Positions 1 to 8,966 of a stretch of 64,000 nucleotides of DNA are shown here, piece after piece. The notes below the pieces were generated by a model. The model did no database searches and was not told where the DNA came from. It was given only the letters and a program-made list of their open reading frames with translations. A program made the position numbers and the translations under genes. The first letter of the stretch is position 1. Each line of letters opens with the position of its first letter. This DNA comes from Accumulibacter sp003538495 (lineage in GTDB: Bacteria > Pseudomonadota > Gammaproteobacteria > Burkholderiales > Rhodocyclaceae), in the NCBI RefSeq assembly GCF_029255145.1, contig NZ_JAPUVQ010000127.1:44127-108126 (forward strand). Direction: 5' to 3'.

Positions 1-302
1 CTTCTACAACAGCGCCCGTCTGCACCCAAGACTAGGTTACCTGCCGCCGAATGTCTATGAACAGCAAATGGCACAGAAACAACCTATCCCAGTGTCCGAA
101 ATCGCTTGACCACTACAGGGCGACGCCAGACGACCAGCCTCGAGACACCAGACTGAAGCTGTGTGCAGCGCCATGGCATAAACGCTTTGAGCATATTCAT
201 GGCTGTAGCGGCCGAGATCGGTACATTCGCCGAATTTTCGCCGAATTCACGGCCGACCAAGGTATATTGCCAAGCAGTGTCTTTTCGTCTGGAGGTCAGC
301 AC
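1..302. other. Upstream region of the SulP gene, no gene seen
   Basis: An open frame runs through from position 51 into the SulP gene, but its first 84 codons are rich in Arg, His and Cys and do not resemble a transporter N-terminus. I read this stretch as non-coding leader. A possible -10 element (tatatt, near 262-267) lies shortly before the SulP ribosome binding site at about 292. No RNA gene or repeat was recognised. Confidence 0.4.
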
Positions 303-2042
303 ATGAATGCTTCTGCCTTCTCCAAGTACCTGCAGTCGGGCTTGCCACTGCTTTCGACGCTGCGAGAGTACCGGCTGGCGTGGCTCGGCAAGGATTCGAT
401 CGCCGGGCTTTCAGCGTGCATCGTCTCGATTCCGTCGGTGATCGCCTATGCCGAGCTGGTACACCTGCCGGCGATCACCGGCTTGTACGCGGCACTGGCG
501 GCGGCGATCGGCTACGCGCTGTTTTCCAGTTCACGACACGTCATCGCCGGGCCAGATGCCGCGATCGGGCTGCTCGCCGGTTCGGCGATCCTGCCGCTGT
601 CGGGGGGTGACCCAGCGCGCATCGTCGTGCTGGCGGCGCTGCTCAGCCTCCTGTCAGGGGTCGTACTGCTGCTCGCCGCGCGCCTGAAGCTGGGCGTAAT
701 CGCCGACCTGTTGTCGCGTCCGGTGCTCATCGGCTACCTGAACGGTGCGTCACTGGTCCTGATCGCCACGCAGCTTGGCAAGATGTTCGGCATCAAGACG
801 GAGGGGGAGGAGTTCTTCGAGCTGGTGTTGACGGTCGTCGAGAAGCTGCCACAGACGCAGGTGCCGACCTTCGCGCTCGGGGTGCTGCTGGTCGGGCTGC
901 TGGTCGGACTGGCGCGATGGCTGCCGCGCGTCCCCGGTGCGCTGGCCGTCTGCGCGGTCGCGATCGCCGCGACCTTCGTCTTCGACCTTGGCAGCTACGG
1001 GATAGCGCTGGTCGGCAAGGTCCCGTCGGGAATACCGCAGCTGACGATTCCGTCGTTTCGCTGGGCGGATATCGCGGCTCTTGCGCCGGCCGCCGTGGCG
1101 ATCGCCTTCCTGGCGTTTTCCGACGGCATTCTTTTGGCGCAGACCTTCGCCGAGAAGAATGGCTACGAGGTACGCCCGAACCGCGAACTGGTCGCTCTGG
1201 GATCGGCGAACATTCTGGCCGGGCTGTGGCAGGGGTTTCCGGTTTCGGCCAGCCAGTCACGTACCTCGATCGTCGATTCGGCCGGCGGCCGGACGCAGGT
1301 TGCGCAGCTGATCCTGGCCTTCGGCCTGCTGTTGTTCCTGTTCTTCCTCACCGGTCTGGTGGCGCTGCTGCCGAAGGTGGCGCTCGGTGCAATCCTGATC
1401 GTGACCGCCATCGGGATGCTGGAAGTGGCGTCGCTCAAGGGTTTGTACAAGATCGATCGTCTCGAGTTCGGCATCGCGGTGGGGGTGACCGCGGCGATCC
1501 TGATTGCCGGGGTCGTGCCGGGCATCATTCTGGGCTTGCTGTTGTCGCTGATTTCGGTGCTGGTCGAGGTCTCGCGCCCCGATGACGCCGTGCTTCGCCG
1601 GCTGCGTAGCGACGGCAAGTTCCACGACTGCCTGGATGACGACGAGGCCGACAGCATACCGGGCCTGCTGGTCTATCGGCTCTACGCGCCGCTCATCTTC
1701 GCCAATGCAAGGCATGTGATGAATCGTATCCGGACTTTGGTCGACGAAGCCGAACCGCCGGTCAAATGGCTGGTGATCGACGCCCAGGCGATTCACGACA
1801 TTGACGTCACCGCCGCGCAGCGCTTTGCCGAACTGCACCGTGAACTTGCCGACGAGGGCATTGACGTCAAGATTGCCGACGCCCCGCGGCCATTCTTTGA
1901 GGAGCTGACCAAGGTCGGCCTTTCCGAGGAAATCGGCAGGCAGGATTTCTTCGTTTCGGTCAAGCAGGCTGCGGCGGCATACGATCAGTATTGCGCGGCC
2001 GAGGACAAACCGCCCGCAGCGGCCACGCCATCCGTTTCGTAA
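303..2042 (+). CDS. SulP family anion transporter with C-terminal STAS domain
   Basis: Predicted inner-membrane anion transporter or bicarbonate/sulfate:Na+ symporter of the SulP (SLC26) family, 579 residues. The N-terminal two thirds are hydrophobic with 10-12 helices. The family signature lies near residues 55-90: 'GLYAAL', then 'YALFSSSRH' and 'AGPDAAIGLL'. The last 120 residues form a soluble STAS domain, including 'WLVIDAQAIHDIDVTAAQ'. Length is normal for bacterial SulP proteins. I chose ATG 303 because ggaggt lies 6 bases upstream and the family starts about here; the frame stays open further upstream but has no SulP-like sequence. The substrate cannot be told from sequence; sulfate and bicarbonate are both possible. 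It is followed by 450 bases without a gene, so it is probably monocistronic. Confidence 0.9.
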   Translation: MNASAFSKYLQSGLPLLSTLREYRLAWLGKDSIAGLSACIVSIPSVIAYAELVHLPAITGLYAALAAAIGYALFSSSRHVIAGPDAAIGLLAGSAILPLSGGDPARIVVLAALLSLLSGVVLLLAARLKLGVIADLLSRPVLIGYLNGASLVLIATQLGKMFGIKTEGEEFFELVLTVVEKLPQTQVPTFALGVLLVGLLVGLARWLPRVPGALAVCAVAIAATFVFDLGSYGIALVGKVPSGIPQLTIPSFRWADIAALAPAAVAIAFLAFSDGILLAQTFAEKNGYEVRPNRELVALGSANILAGLWQGFPVSASQSRTSIVDSAGGRTQVAQLILAFGLLLFLFFLTGLVALLPKVALGAILIVTAIGMLEVASLKGLYKIDRLEFGIAVGVTAAILIAGVVPGIILGLLLSLISVLVEVSRPDDAVLRRLRSDGKFHDCLDDDEADSIPGLLVYRLYAPLIFANARHVMNRIRTLVDEAEPPVKWLVIDAQAIHDIDVTAAQRFAELHRELADEGIDVKIADAPRPFFEELTKVGLSEEIGRQDFFVSVKQAAAAYDQYCAAEDKPPAAATPSVS

Positions 2043-2493
2043 GCGTCGACGACGCAAGGCTGTCAGTCGTCATTTCCGGGAACGCCGCGACTCCTGTTGC
2101 TTGACTCTGTCGAAGGCCGACTCACAGGCGCGCCAGAACGGTTCAAGGCCCCTCCCTGACGCACGTCACTCGCCGCCGGAACACTCGGTCGCCGCGCATT
2201 CCGTCGGGCGGCCGGTTCGGTCTGCACGCGTGGCGATCCATCTGGCAAGTTCCTGCGTGGCACGGCCCCGTGTACCGGAACTCTATACAAGAGCCTGTGT
2301 CAGAGCACCTCATGCACATCCGCTAGGACGCTGGCAACTATCTGGAGCAGTTGATGTCCCGGAAAAAATGCTTGGCTACCCAAATTGCAAAGTGCTAGTC
2401 TTGACTTCAGGAGGCGCGGGGGCCACCTGCATAGCTCGTACCGACCAGGCCGCTTGCGTTTTGCCGCTTCTTCTTCCTACAGGAGGCACGACC
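2043..2493. other. Intergenic region between SulP and the lipoprotein gene
   Basis: About 450 bases with no convincing gene. Frames on both strands are open but have compositions typical of chance frames in GC-rich DNA. The segment 2340-2420 is more AT-rich than its surroundings and may hold the promoter of the lipoprotein/symporter pair; I could not define -35/-10 boxes with confidence. A strong Shine-Dalgarno (aggaggcacg, 2481-2490) closes the region. Confidence 0.4.
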
Positions 2494-3102
2494 ATGCGTT
2501 TACCACGCGAATCATGCAAGCGCCATTTTGCGAGAAGCATCGCCTTGCTCGGCGTGCTCTTGGTGTCGGCCTGCGGCCAGACGGAGAGTCCGCCGGCGGC
2601 GACGACGACGACTGCGGTGAGCACCGTGGCACCTGGGGCGACCGACGACAGGCGACCCTTTACGGGCGACTGGACCACCATTGGCAGCCGACAGGTCATG
2701 GACCTCGGACCGGGCCAGCAGGCAGCAGTCTTCCAGCTCAGCGGTTCGTTGCTCCTGAGCGGCGAGCAACGAATAAATCGCGGTTTTCAAGCCCACCTCA
2801 TCGGCTTCTCCGACACCACCACCGGCATGCAGGGCCGCAGTGTGTGGACTGACGAACATGGCGACAAGGTCTTCAGCGAGTTGAGTGGCGAAGGGATTGG
2901 CCCCGGCCAGTTGATCGAAGGAAAGTTCGTCGGCGGCAGCGGGCGCTACGTCGGGATAAGCGGTGAATACAGCTTCAAATGGAAGCGCCTCGGCGCTATC
3001 GAAGGCAACGAGTTGACCGGGCGGGTCGTCGGTCTGAGTGGCTGGGCGCGCCTTGGATCGCCCAGTGCGGTTGCTCCCACCACTGCAGGAGGTCCAAAAT
3101 GA
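2494..3102 (+). CDS. Putative lipoprotein of unknown function coupled to a DASS symporter
   Basis: A 202-residue exported protein. The first 25 residues are a type II signal peptide: basic start, hydrophobic core, and lipobox 'LVSAC' followed by Gly-Gln. After an Ala/Thr-rich linker, the mature domain (about residues 65-200) is Gly/Ser-rich with alternating polar and hydrophobic strands, such as 'FQLSGSLLLSGE' and 'GSGRYVGISGEYSF', which suggests a beta-barrel or lipocalin-like fold. I do not recognise the family. ATG 2494 is chosen because aggagg lies just upstream and the signal peptide starts there. Its stop overlaps the next start as ATGA (3099-3102), so translation is probably coupled to the symporter. 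It may be a periplasmic accessory to that transporter, but this is inference. Confidence 0.7.
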   Translation: MRLPRESCKRHFARSIALLGVLLVSACGQTESPPAATTTTAVSTVAPGATDDRRPFTGDWTTIGSRQVMDLGPGQQAAVFQLSGSLLLSGEQRINRGFQAHLIGFSDTTTGMQGRSVWTDEHGDKVFSELSGEGIGPGQLIEGKFVGGSGRYVGISGEYSFKWKRLGAIEGNELTGRVVGLSGWARLGSPSAVAPTTAGGPK

Positions 3103-4514
3103 GTACAGCCGCTTTCGGAACGGGAAGAATCGTAAAGTTGGTGATCCTCCTGGTGGTGTTCTTCGGCCTATGGTTCACGCCGGTACCCGAGGGCCTGACC
3201 GTCGAGGCCTGGCATCTCTTTGCCGTCTTCGCGTCGGCGATAACTTCCGTCGTGCTCAATGTCTTCCCGCTATTCACGTCGTCGCTGGTGGCTTGTGCGA
3301 TCGTCGTGCTCACCAACACACTGACACCGGCCAAGGCCTACGGCGCGTTCGCCAACGCCATCGTCCTCCTGGTGGTAACGGCCTTTCTGGTCTCGCAAGC
3401 GGTGGTCAAGAGTGGTCTCGGCAAGCGGATCAGTCTGCGGGTGATCACGGTGTTCGGGAAATCGACGCTCGGCCTGGCTTACAGCATCTACATCACCGAC
3501 ACCCTGATCGCCCCCGGCTTCCCGAGCAATACCGCGCGCGGAGGCGTGCTCTTCCCGGTCATCCTGGCCCTGGCGCAAAACAGCGGCTCGACCCCCGACG
3601 ACGAGAGCAAGCGACGCCTGGGCGGCTACCTGATGTTTTGCGGCATGTCCAGCCTGGCCATTACCTCGGCGCTGTGGTTCACCGCCACGTCGGGCAACCC
3701 GGTCGGCGCGTCGCTGGCCGCCGAACAAGGGATGGCGATCAGTTTCGGGTCATGGCTGCTCGCTTCCAGTGTGCCGTGCCTGGTGGTGATCGCGATCCTG
3801 CCGCTGCTGCTCTACAAGCTCTTCCCACCCGGAATCACCAGCACCCCGGATGCACCGGAGAACGCACGCAAGGAATTGCGTGCAATGGGCCCGATGTCGC
3901 GCCACGAATGGATTACGGCGATCACCTTCGCCGTCATGGTCACCGGCTGGATACTCGCCGCTCCGTACAAGCTGAACCTGACGGCAATTGCCCTCGCCGG
4001 TCTTGCCACGCTGATGATCACCGGCGTTCTCACGATGGATGACATGGGCAAGCAGGGCGGCACGCTGGTTACCTTCATCTGGCTGGCGGTGCTTTTCGGC
4101 ATGAGCGGCCAGCTCAACGAAATGGGCTTCATGGGCTACGTCGGCGAGCGACTGGCGGTGGGACTCGAAGGTCTCGCCTGGCCGGTTGCCTACGTCGCCC
4201 TGCTGGTCATCTATGTGCTGCTCCACTTCGGTTTCGTCAGTCAGAATGCGCAGGTTCTGGCGCTGCTCGGAGTGTTTCTCGACGTTGGCGTAAAGTCGGG
4301 CGTTCCTGTCCATTTGATGGCCTTCGCGCTCCTGTTTGCCAGCAGCTACTTTTCGGTCATTACGCCACAAGGCGGTAGCCAGAACATCATCTTCGTCGCC
4401 AGCGGCTATCTCAAGCAGGGAGAACTCTATCGCCTGGGACTGGCGACGACTCTCTTCTGTACTGTGGTGTTTCTGGTCATCGGCACCCCCTGGATTCTCT
4501 GGGTCGGCGGCTAG
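3099..4514 (+). CDS. DASS family carboxylate:sodium symporter
   Basis: Predicted inner-membrane symporter of the divalent anion:Na+ (DASS; CitT/SdcS-like) family, 471 residues with about 11-13 hydrophobic helices. Family hallmarks are two similar halves, each carrying a Ser-Asn-Thr or equivalent clamp: 'GFPSNTARGG' near residues 138-147 and 'TPQGGSQNII' near 423-432. 'SALWFTATSGNPV' is also typical of the 2-oxoglutarate/malate subgroup. Likely substrates are C4-C6 di- or tricarboxylates. The ATG overlaps the lipoprotein stop by four bases. The decarboxylase gene follows after 114 bases on the same strand, so cotranscription with that cluster is possible but unproven. The exact substrate is undetermined. 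Confidence 0.85.
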   Translation: MSTAAFGTGRIVKLVILLVVFFGLWFTPVPEGLTVEAWHLFAVFASAITSVVLNVFPLFTSSLVACAIVVLTNTLTPAKAYGAFANAIVLLVVTAFLVSQAVVKSGLGKRISLRVITVFGKSTLGLAYSIYITDTLIAPGFPSNTARGGVLFPVILALAQNSGSTPDDESKRRLGGYLMFCGMSSLAITSALWFTATSGNPVGASLAAEQGMAISFGSWLLASSVPCLVVIAILPLLLYKLFPPGITSTPDAPENARKELRAMGPMSRHEWITAITFAVMVTGWILAAPYKLNLTAIALAGLATLMITGVLTMDDMGKQGGTLVTFIWLAVLFGMSGQLNEMGFMGYVGERLAVGLEGLAWPVAYVALLVIYVLLHFGFVSQNAQVLALLGVFLDVGVKSGVPVHLMAFALLFASSYFSVITPQGGSQNIIFVASGYLKQGELYRLGLATTLFCTVVFLVIGTPWILWVGG

Positions 4515-4628
4515 TCAGAACCAGCAGGCGATTCCCCGCCCGCGCGCTCACCGCGGGTGTCTCATTCGACCCAAGGCGCCCACCTAGCCGGCAGCAGCGA
4601 TCAGCCGGCACTTCTGGAGACAAGTCAT

Positions 4629-7445
4629 ATGAGTATGGACCCCGGAACTGGCCGCAGTGCGGCCCCGCTGAGCCGCCACCGCAGTGTTTGGGAAGTTCGA
4701 TCGGAAAGCTGGATCGGGCTGGTCGATCAACTGTCGCAGCTCGCCAAGTTGCCCCTTGATGACCCCAGTCGGGAAGACCGCTTGACGACGGTGCAAGCCT
4801 TGACCGAAGCCTTGCGACCGATTGAAGCCTGCTGGGCGTTTCCGGGCCGCCGCGCCTTCACCGACCTGTGTACCTTTATTGACCGCGGCGATCTTGCGCT
4901 GGCCGCGGTCGGCGCTCGCCGCATTCATCGGACGCTGGCCTCGCTGACGTACCGCCACGAAGGCACGGCGCCAAAGAATGACGCCCACCTGCCCTCGCAG
5001 ATCGAGAGCGAGCAAGAGTACCGGGCGCAGCTGCGCTGCCCATATTTCGAGGTTCTGGTCGTCGACGACATGCCGGCCGATGAAGAAGAGTCGCTGCATC
5101 GGCGTGTACGCAGCGAGCGCAGAGCCGACGACGATTTCGTCTACGACGTCGTGGTCGTGCCGACCTTCGAGGATGCACTGGTCGCCACGATGGTGAACTT
5201 CAACCTGCAGGCGGTGGTCATCCGCTACGACTTTCCCTACCGCTCGATCCATTTCGCCGAACTGACAATGCGGCGCTTTCTTGAAGGTGCCGACGTCGAC
5301 GGCGAACTGCTGCCCGAATCCGAACGCGGTCCGCTGTTGGGTCGCCAGATCGCACACTTGCGCCCGGAACTGGACCTCTATCTGGTGACCGACGTCAATG
5401 TCGAAGACGTCGCCGCGAAGGCGGGCGATACCTTCAACCGCATCTTCTTCGGCGAGGAAGACAAGCTGGAACTCGGCCACTCGCTCATGCAGGGAGTTGC
5501 CGAGCGCTATCACACGCCGTTCTTCGAAGCGCTGCGCAAGTACGCCAAACAGCCTACCGGCGTTTTCCACGCGCTGCCGCTGGCGCGTGGCAAGTCGATC
5601 ATGAATTCGAACTGGATCGGCGACCTCGGCGAATTCTATGGTATGAACCTGTTCATGGCCGAGACATCAGCCACCTCGGGTGGGCTCGATTCGCTGCTCG
5701 AGCCCACCAGCTCGCTGAAGCTAGCCCAGGAGTACGCTGCGCGCGCCTTCGGCTCGCGCCGCACCTTCCTCGTCACCAACGGAACGTCAACCGCCAACAA
5801 GATCGTCGTCCAGGCGATCGTCCGGCCCGACGACATCGTTCTGGTCGACCGCAATTGCCACAAGTCGCACCACTACGGGATGGTGCTCGCCGGCGCGCAG
5901 GTCACCTACCTGGAGGCCTATCCGCTGCACGAGTACTCGATGTACGGCGCGGTGCCGATCCGCCACATCAAGGAAACGCTGCTCGAGCTACGCCGCGCGG
6001 GAACGCTGAACCGCGTGCGCATGGTGCTGCTGACCAACTGCACCTTCGATGGCATCGTCTACAACGTCGAGCGGCTGATGCTCGAATGCCTGGCGATCAA
6101 GCCTGACCTGGTATTCCTGTGGGACGAGGCCTGGTTCGCGTTCGCCCGATTCCACCCAGTCTACCGCCAACGCACGGGAATGGCAAGCGCCGCCAAGCTG
6201 ACGCAGATGTTCCAGAGCGAGGAGTATGCCAAACGCTACGCGGAGTTCGCCAGCAGTTTTGACGACGCCGCCTGGGCTGACGACGAGAAGGTGCTGAACA
6301 CCCGTCTGCTGCCCGACCCCGGCAAGGCTCGAGTGCGCGTCTACGCCACGCAGTCGACGCACAAGACGCTGACGTCGCTGCGCCAGGGCTCGATGATCCA
6401 CGTCTGGGATCAGGACTTCAAGGACAAGACCGAGGAGGCCTTCCATGAAGCGTACATGACGCACACCTCGACTTCACCCAACTACCAGATCCTCGCCTCG
6501 CTCGACGTGGGTCGAAGGCAAGTCGAAATGGAAGGCTACGAACTGGTACAGCGCCAACTCGAACTGGCGATGAATCTCCGCGATCACGTGGCCGCTCACC
6601 CGCTGCTCCGCCGCCACTTCCGTTTCCTGACCGTGACCGATCTGGTACCCGAGGAGTTTCGCGAGTCGCAGGTCGAATCGCTGTACAACATCGATACCGG
6701 CTGGGCGAACCTGCTGAAAGCCTGGCGCTTCGACGAGTTTGCGCTCGACCCGAGTCGCGCGACGCTGGCCATCGGTCTGACGGGAATGGATGGTGACACG
6801 ATCAAGAACAAGTACCTGATGGACAAGTACGACATCCAGATCAACAAGACCTCGCGCAATACGGTGCTGTTCATGACCAACATCGGCACCACCCGCTCGA
6901 CCATCGCCTACCTGCTCGGCGTGCTGGTCAAGATCGCCGGCGACGTTGACGAGCGGGTGGCCGACATGAGCACCCCGGAACGCCGCATCCATGACAAACG
7001 AGTGCGTTCGCTCACCCTGGAGCTGCCGCCGCTGCCCAACTTCTCCTGCTTCCACCAGGCGTTCCGCGGCCGCAGCCTCGACGGGCGGACCGAGACGCGC
7101 GATGGCGACGTCCGCAGCGCTTTCTTCCTTGGCTACGAAGACGGCAACTGCGAGTACCTGACCATGGAAGAAACGGCGCAGGCGATCAAGAACGGGCGCG
7201 AATGCGTCTCTGCGCAATTCGTCATCCCCTACCCGCCGGGATTCCCGATTCTGGTGCCGGGGCAGGTGATCAGCGCCGAAATACTGCAGTTCATGCAGGC
7301 GCTCGACGTGCGCGAGATCCATGGTTTCCGGCCCGATCTCGGTTTTCGCATCTATACCGAGGCGGCACTGGAGCAAGCCGGGCAGGCGAACGCGGTCTGG
7401 AAAGCCCAGATCAATTCAACCGCGGCGCAGGTGGAAAGCGAATGA
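4629..7445 (+). CDS. PLP-dependent Orn/Lys/Arg-type decarboxylase, long form
   Basis: A 938-residue fold-type I PLP enzyme of the prokaryotic Orn/Lys/Arg decarboxylase group, which typically makes cadaverine, putrescine or agmatine. The first 280 residues are not catalytic and include a wing/receiver-like segment ('FEVLVVDDMPAD', about 142-153). The catalytic core shows 'NGTSTANKIV' near 379-388, 'DRNCHKSHHYG', the cofactor-binding 'WDEAWFAF' with Asp499, and the Schiff-base lysine in 'QSTHKTLTSL' (Lys579). The C-terminal domain carries 'IPYPPGFPILVPG', diagnostic of this family. It is longer than LdcC, CadA or AdiA (710-760). ATG 4629 has ggaga upstream. It is followed 63 bases later by an ATP-grasp gene. 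Substrate is uncertain; arginine or lysine are the family guesses. Confidence 0.9.
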   Translation: MSMDPGTGRSAAPLSRHRSVWEVRSESWIGLVDQLSQLAKLPLDDPSREDRLTTVQALTEALRPIEACWAFPGRRAFTDLCTFIDRGDLALAAVGARRIHRTLASLTYRHEGTAPKNDAHLPSQIESEQEYRAQLRCPYFEVLVVDDMPADEEESLHRRVRSERRADDDFVYDVVVVPTFEDALVATMVNFNLQAVVIRYDFPYRSIHFAELTMRRFLEGADVDGELLPESERGPLLGRQIAHLRPELDLYLVTDVNVEDVAAKAGDTFNRIFFGEEDKLELGHSLMQGVAERYHTPFFEALRKYAKQPTGVFHALPLARGKSIMNSNWIGDLGEFYGMNLFMAETSATSGGLDSLLEPTSSLKLAQEYAARAFGSRRTFLVTNGTSTANKIVVQAIVRPDDIVLVDRNCHKSHHYGMVLAGAQVTYLEAYPLHEYSMYGAVPIRHIKETLLELRRAGTLNRVRMVLLTNCTFDGIVYNVERLMLECLAIKPDLVFLWDEAWFAFARFHPVYRQRTGMASAAKLTQMFQSEEYAKRYAEFASSFDDAAWADDEKVLNTRLLPDPGKARVRVYATQSTHKTLTSLRQGSMIHVWDQDFKDKTEEAFHEAYMTHTSTSPNYQILASLDVGRRQVEMEGYELVQRQLELAMNLRDHVAAHPLLRRHFRFLTVTDLVPEEFRESQVESLYNIDTGWANLLKAWRFDEFALDPSRATLAIGLTGMDGDTIKNKYLMDKYDIQINKTSRNTVLFMTNIGTTRSTIAYLLGVLVKIAGDVDERVADMSTPERRIHDKRVRSLTLELPPLPNFSCFHQAFRGRSLDGRTETRDGDVRSAFFLGYEDGNCEYLTMEETAQAIKNGRECVSAQFVIPYPPGFPILVPGQVISAEILQFMQALDVREIHGFRPDLGFRIYTEAALEQAGQANAVWKAQINSTAAQVESE

Positions 7446-7508
7446 ATTGACCGGTGGCCGGCGCCAGCACAGCAGTCCTGTTATGACAATAACCAAGAGG
7501 AGACAGAG

Positions 7509-8966
7509 ATGACTTTCAAAGTTAAGACGATTTCCGACCTGCGGCTGATGTTCCACCGCAACGAGCGGCCGATCTATTTCATCAGCGCCACCAACTTCAA
7601 TCTGCTCGGAATCGACCAGTGGGTCAATCGCTTCCGGTTCATCAGCTACATCGATTGCTTCGATGGCCGGCATCCGAACGTCTTCGTTCCGCAGGAGACG
7701 CCGCACGACGAGTTCACATCGATCGAAGACATCAATAACTACATGTTGCAGCACAAGGACGTAATCGACTTCATCGAGCGCCGGGGTGGTAGCCCGGCAG
7801 CCACCTTCCTGATGTTCGACGAGAAAACCGAGGCGCTGGCCCAGGAACTGGGCATGGAAGTCTGGTTTCCGCCGGCCAAGCTGCGCCAGCGCTGCGACAA
7901 CAAGATGGAAACGGTGCGCATCGGCAACAAGGCCGGCGTACTGTCGGTACCGAATGCGCTTGAGAAGGTGAGCAGCTTCGCCAATCTGATGGAGATTGCC
8001 GAACGCCACGGACTGGGCAAGCACCTGGTCCTGCAGTCGGCCTTCGGCGATTCCGGCCACACGACCTTCTTCATCTCGTCGGAAGACGACTTCAACAAGC
8101 ACCAGGACGACATCTGCAAAGATCCCGAAATCAAGATCATGAAGCGCATCAACTGCCGTGGGGCGACGCTCGAAGCCTGCGCCACGCAGTCGGGAACGCT
8201 GGTCGGGCCGATGCTTACCGAAGTCGTCGGCGCCAGCGAACTGACGCCCTACAAGGGCGGTTGGTGTGGCAACGAGGTTTTTCCGGGTGCCTTCTCCGAA
8301 GCCGTCCGCGCCAAGGTCCGGGAGATGACCGAGCGCTTTGGCAACCAGTTGATCGAGGAGGGTTATCGGGGTTACTTCGACCTCGATTTCCTGATCGACC
8401 AGGAAGACGGCGAGGTCTACCTGGGCGAACTGAACCCGCGCGTCTGCGGCGCCAGTCCGATGACCAACCATGCGGCGTTCGCCTATGCCGACGCCCCGCT
8501 TTTCCTCTTCCACCTGCTGGAATTCTCCGGCGTGCCATTTGACCTCAACGTCAGGGAGATCAACGAGCGCTGGGCGCAGCCGCATTTCATCGACTCCTGG
8601 TCGCAGGTGGTGATGAAGTACACCGACAAGAACGTCGATCAGGTCACGCATGCTCCGGGCACCGGGATCTACCGCATGAGCGAAGACGGCAGCGTCAGCT
8701 TCCAGCGCTTCGACTATAACCGCCAGGCGATCGATAGCGAGCGCGAGGCCTTCTTCCTGCGCATCACCGGCTCGGGTGACTATCGTTACGAGGGGGCCGA
8801 CCTGGGCATCCTGATCACGCGCGGTCGTTCGATGGACGACAACTTCAAGCTCAACCTGCGCGCCCGTGACTGGATTCGCGGCATCAAGCAGTACTATGCC
8901 GGCAAACCGATCGTAACCACCGAGCACGAGGCAGCACCAGAGCCCGGCGCCTTCAAGATCCTTTGA
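7509..8966 (+). CDS. ATP-grasp ligase ('biotin carboxylase'-like), uncharacterised
   Basis: A 485-residue ATP-grasp protein. The central region has the nucleotide-binding pattern of the fold: 'LVLQSAFGDSGHTTFF' (about 175-190), a strand with 'EIKIMKRINCRG', and the Mg-ATP ligands in 'YFDLDFLI' and 'LGELNPRVCGAS' (about 286-310), the last being the classic Glu-Asn pair. It lacks the biotin carboxyl carrier and carboxyltransferase parts, so automated 'biotin carboxylase' labels for such proteins are probably wrong. The fold usually joins a carboxylate to an amine or thiol through an acyl phosphate. Lying between an amino-acid decarboxylase and an Ntn hydrolase, it may ligate an amine made by the former; this is inference. 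The start has aagaggagacag upstream. The stop overlaps the next start. Confidence 0.8.
   Translation: MTFKVKTISDLRLMFHRNERPIYFISATNFNLLGIDQWVNRFRFISYIDCFDGRHPNVFVPQETPHDEFTSIEDINNYMLQHKDVIDFIERRGGSPAATFLMFDEKTEALAQELGMEVWFPPAKLRQRCDNKMETVRIGNKAGVLSVPNALEKVSSFANLMEIAERHGLGKHLVLQSAFGDSGHTTFFISSEDDFNKHQDDICKDPEIKIMKRINCRGATLEACATQSGTLVGPMLTEVVGASELTPYKGGWCGNEVFPGAFSEAVRAKVREMTERFGNQLIEEGYRGYFDLDFLIDQEDGEVYLGELNPRVCGASPMTNHAAFAYADAPLFLFHLLEFSGVPFDLNVREINERWAQPHFIDSWSQVVMKYTDKNVDQVTHAPGTGIYRMSEDGSVSFQRFDYNRQAIDSEREAFFLRITGSGDYRYEGADLGILITRGRSMDDNFKLNLRARDWIRGIKQYYAGKPIVTTEHEAAPEPGAFKIL

Noticed and set aside
51..302. N-terminal extension of the SulP protein from the ATG at 51
   Set aside because: The extra 84 residues are hydrophilic and unlike the family, and a strong ribosome binding site precedes ATG 303.
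7416..8927. 503-codon open frame on the minus strand, antisense to the ATP-grasp gene
   Set aside because: Its product is Val/Asp/Arg-rich without motifs, and the plus-strand protein shows clear ATP-grasp residues and a ribosome binding site. Long antisense frames are common in GC-rich DNA.
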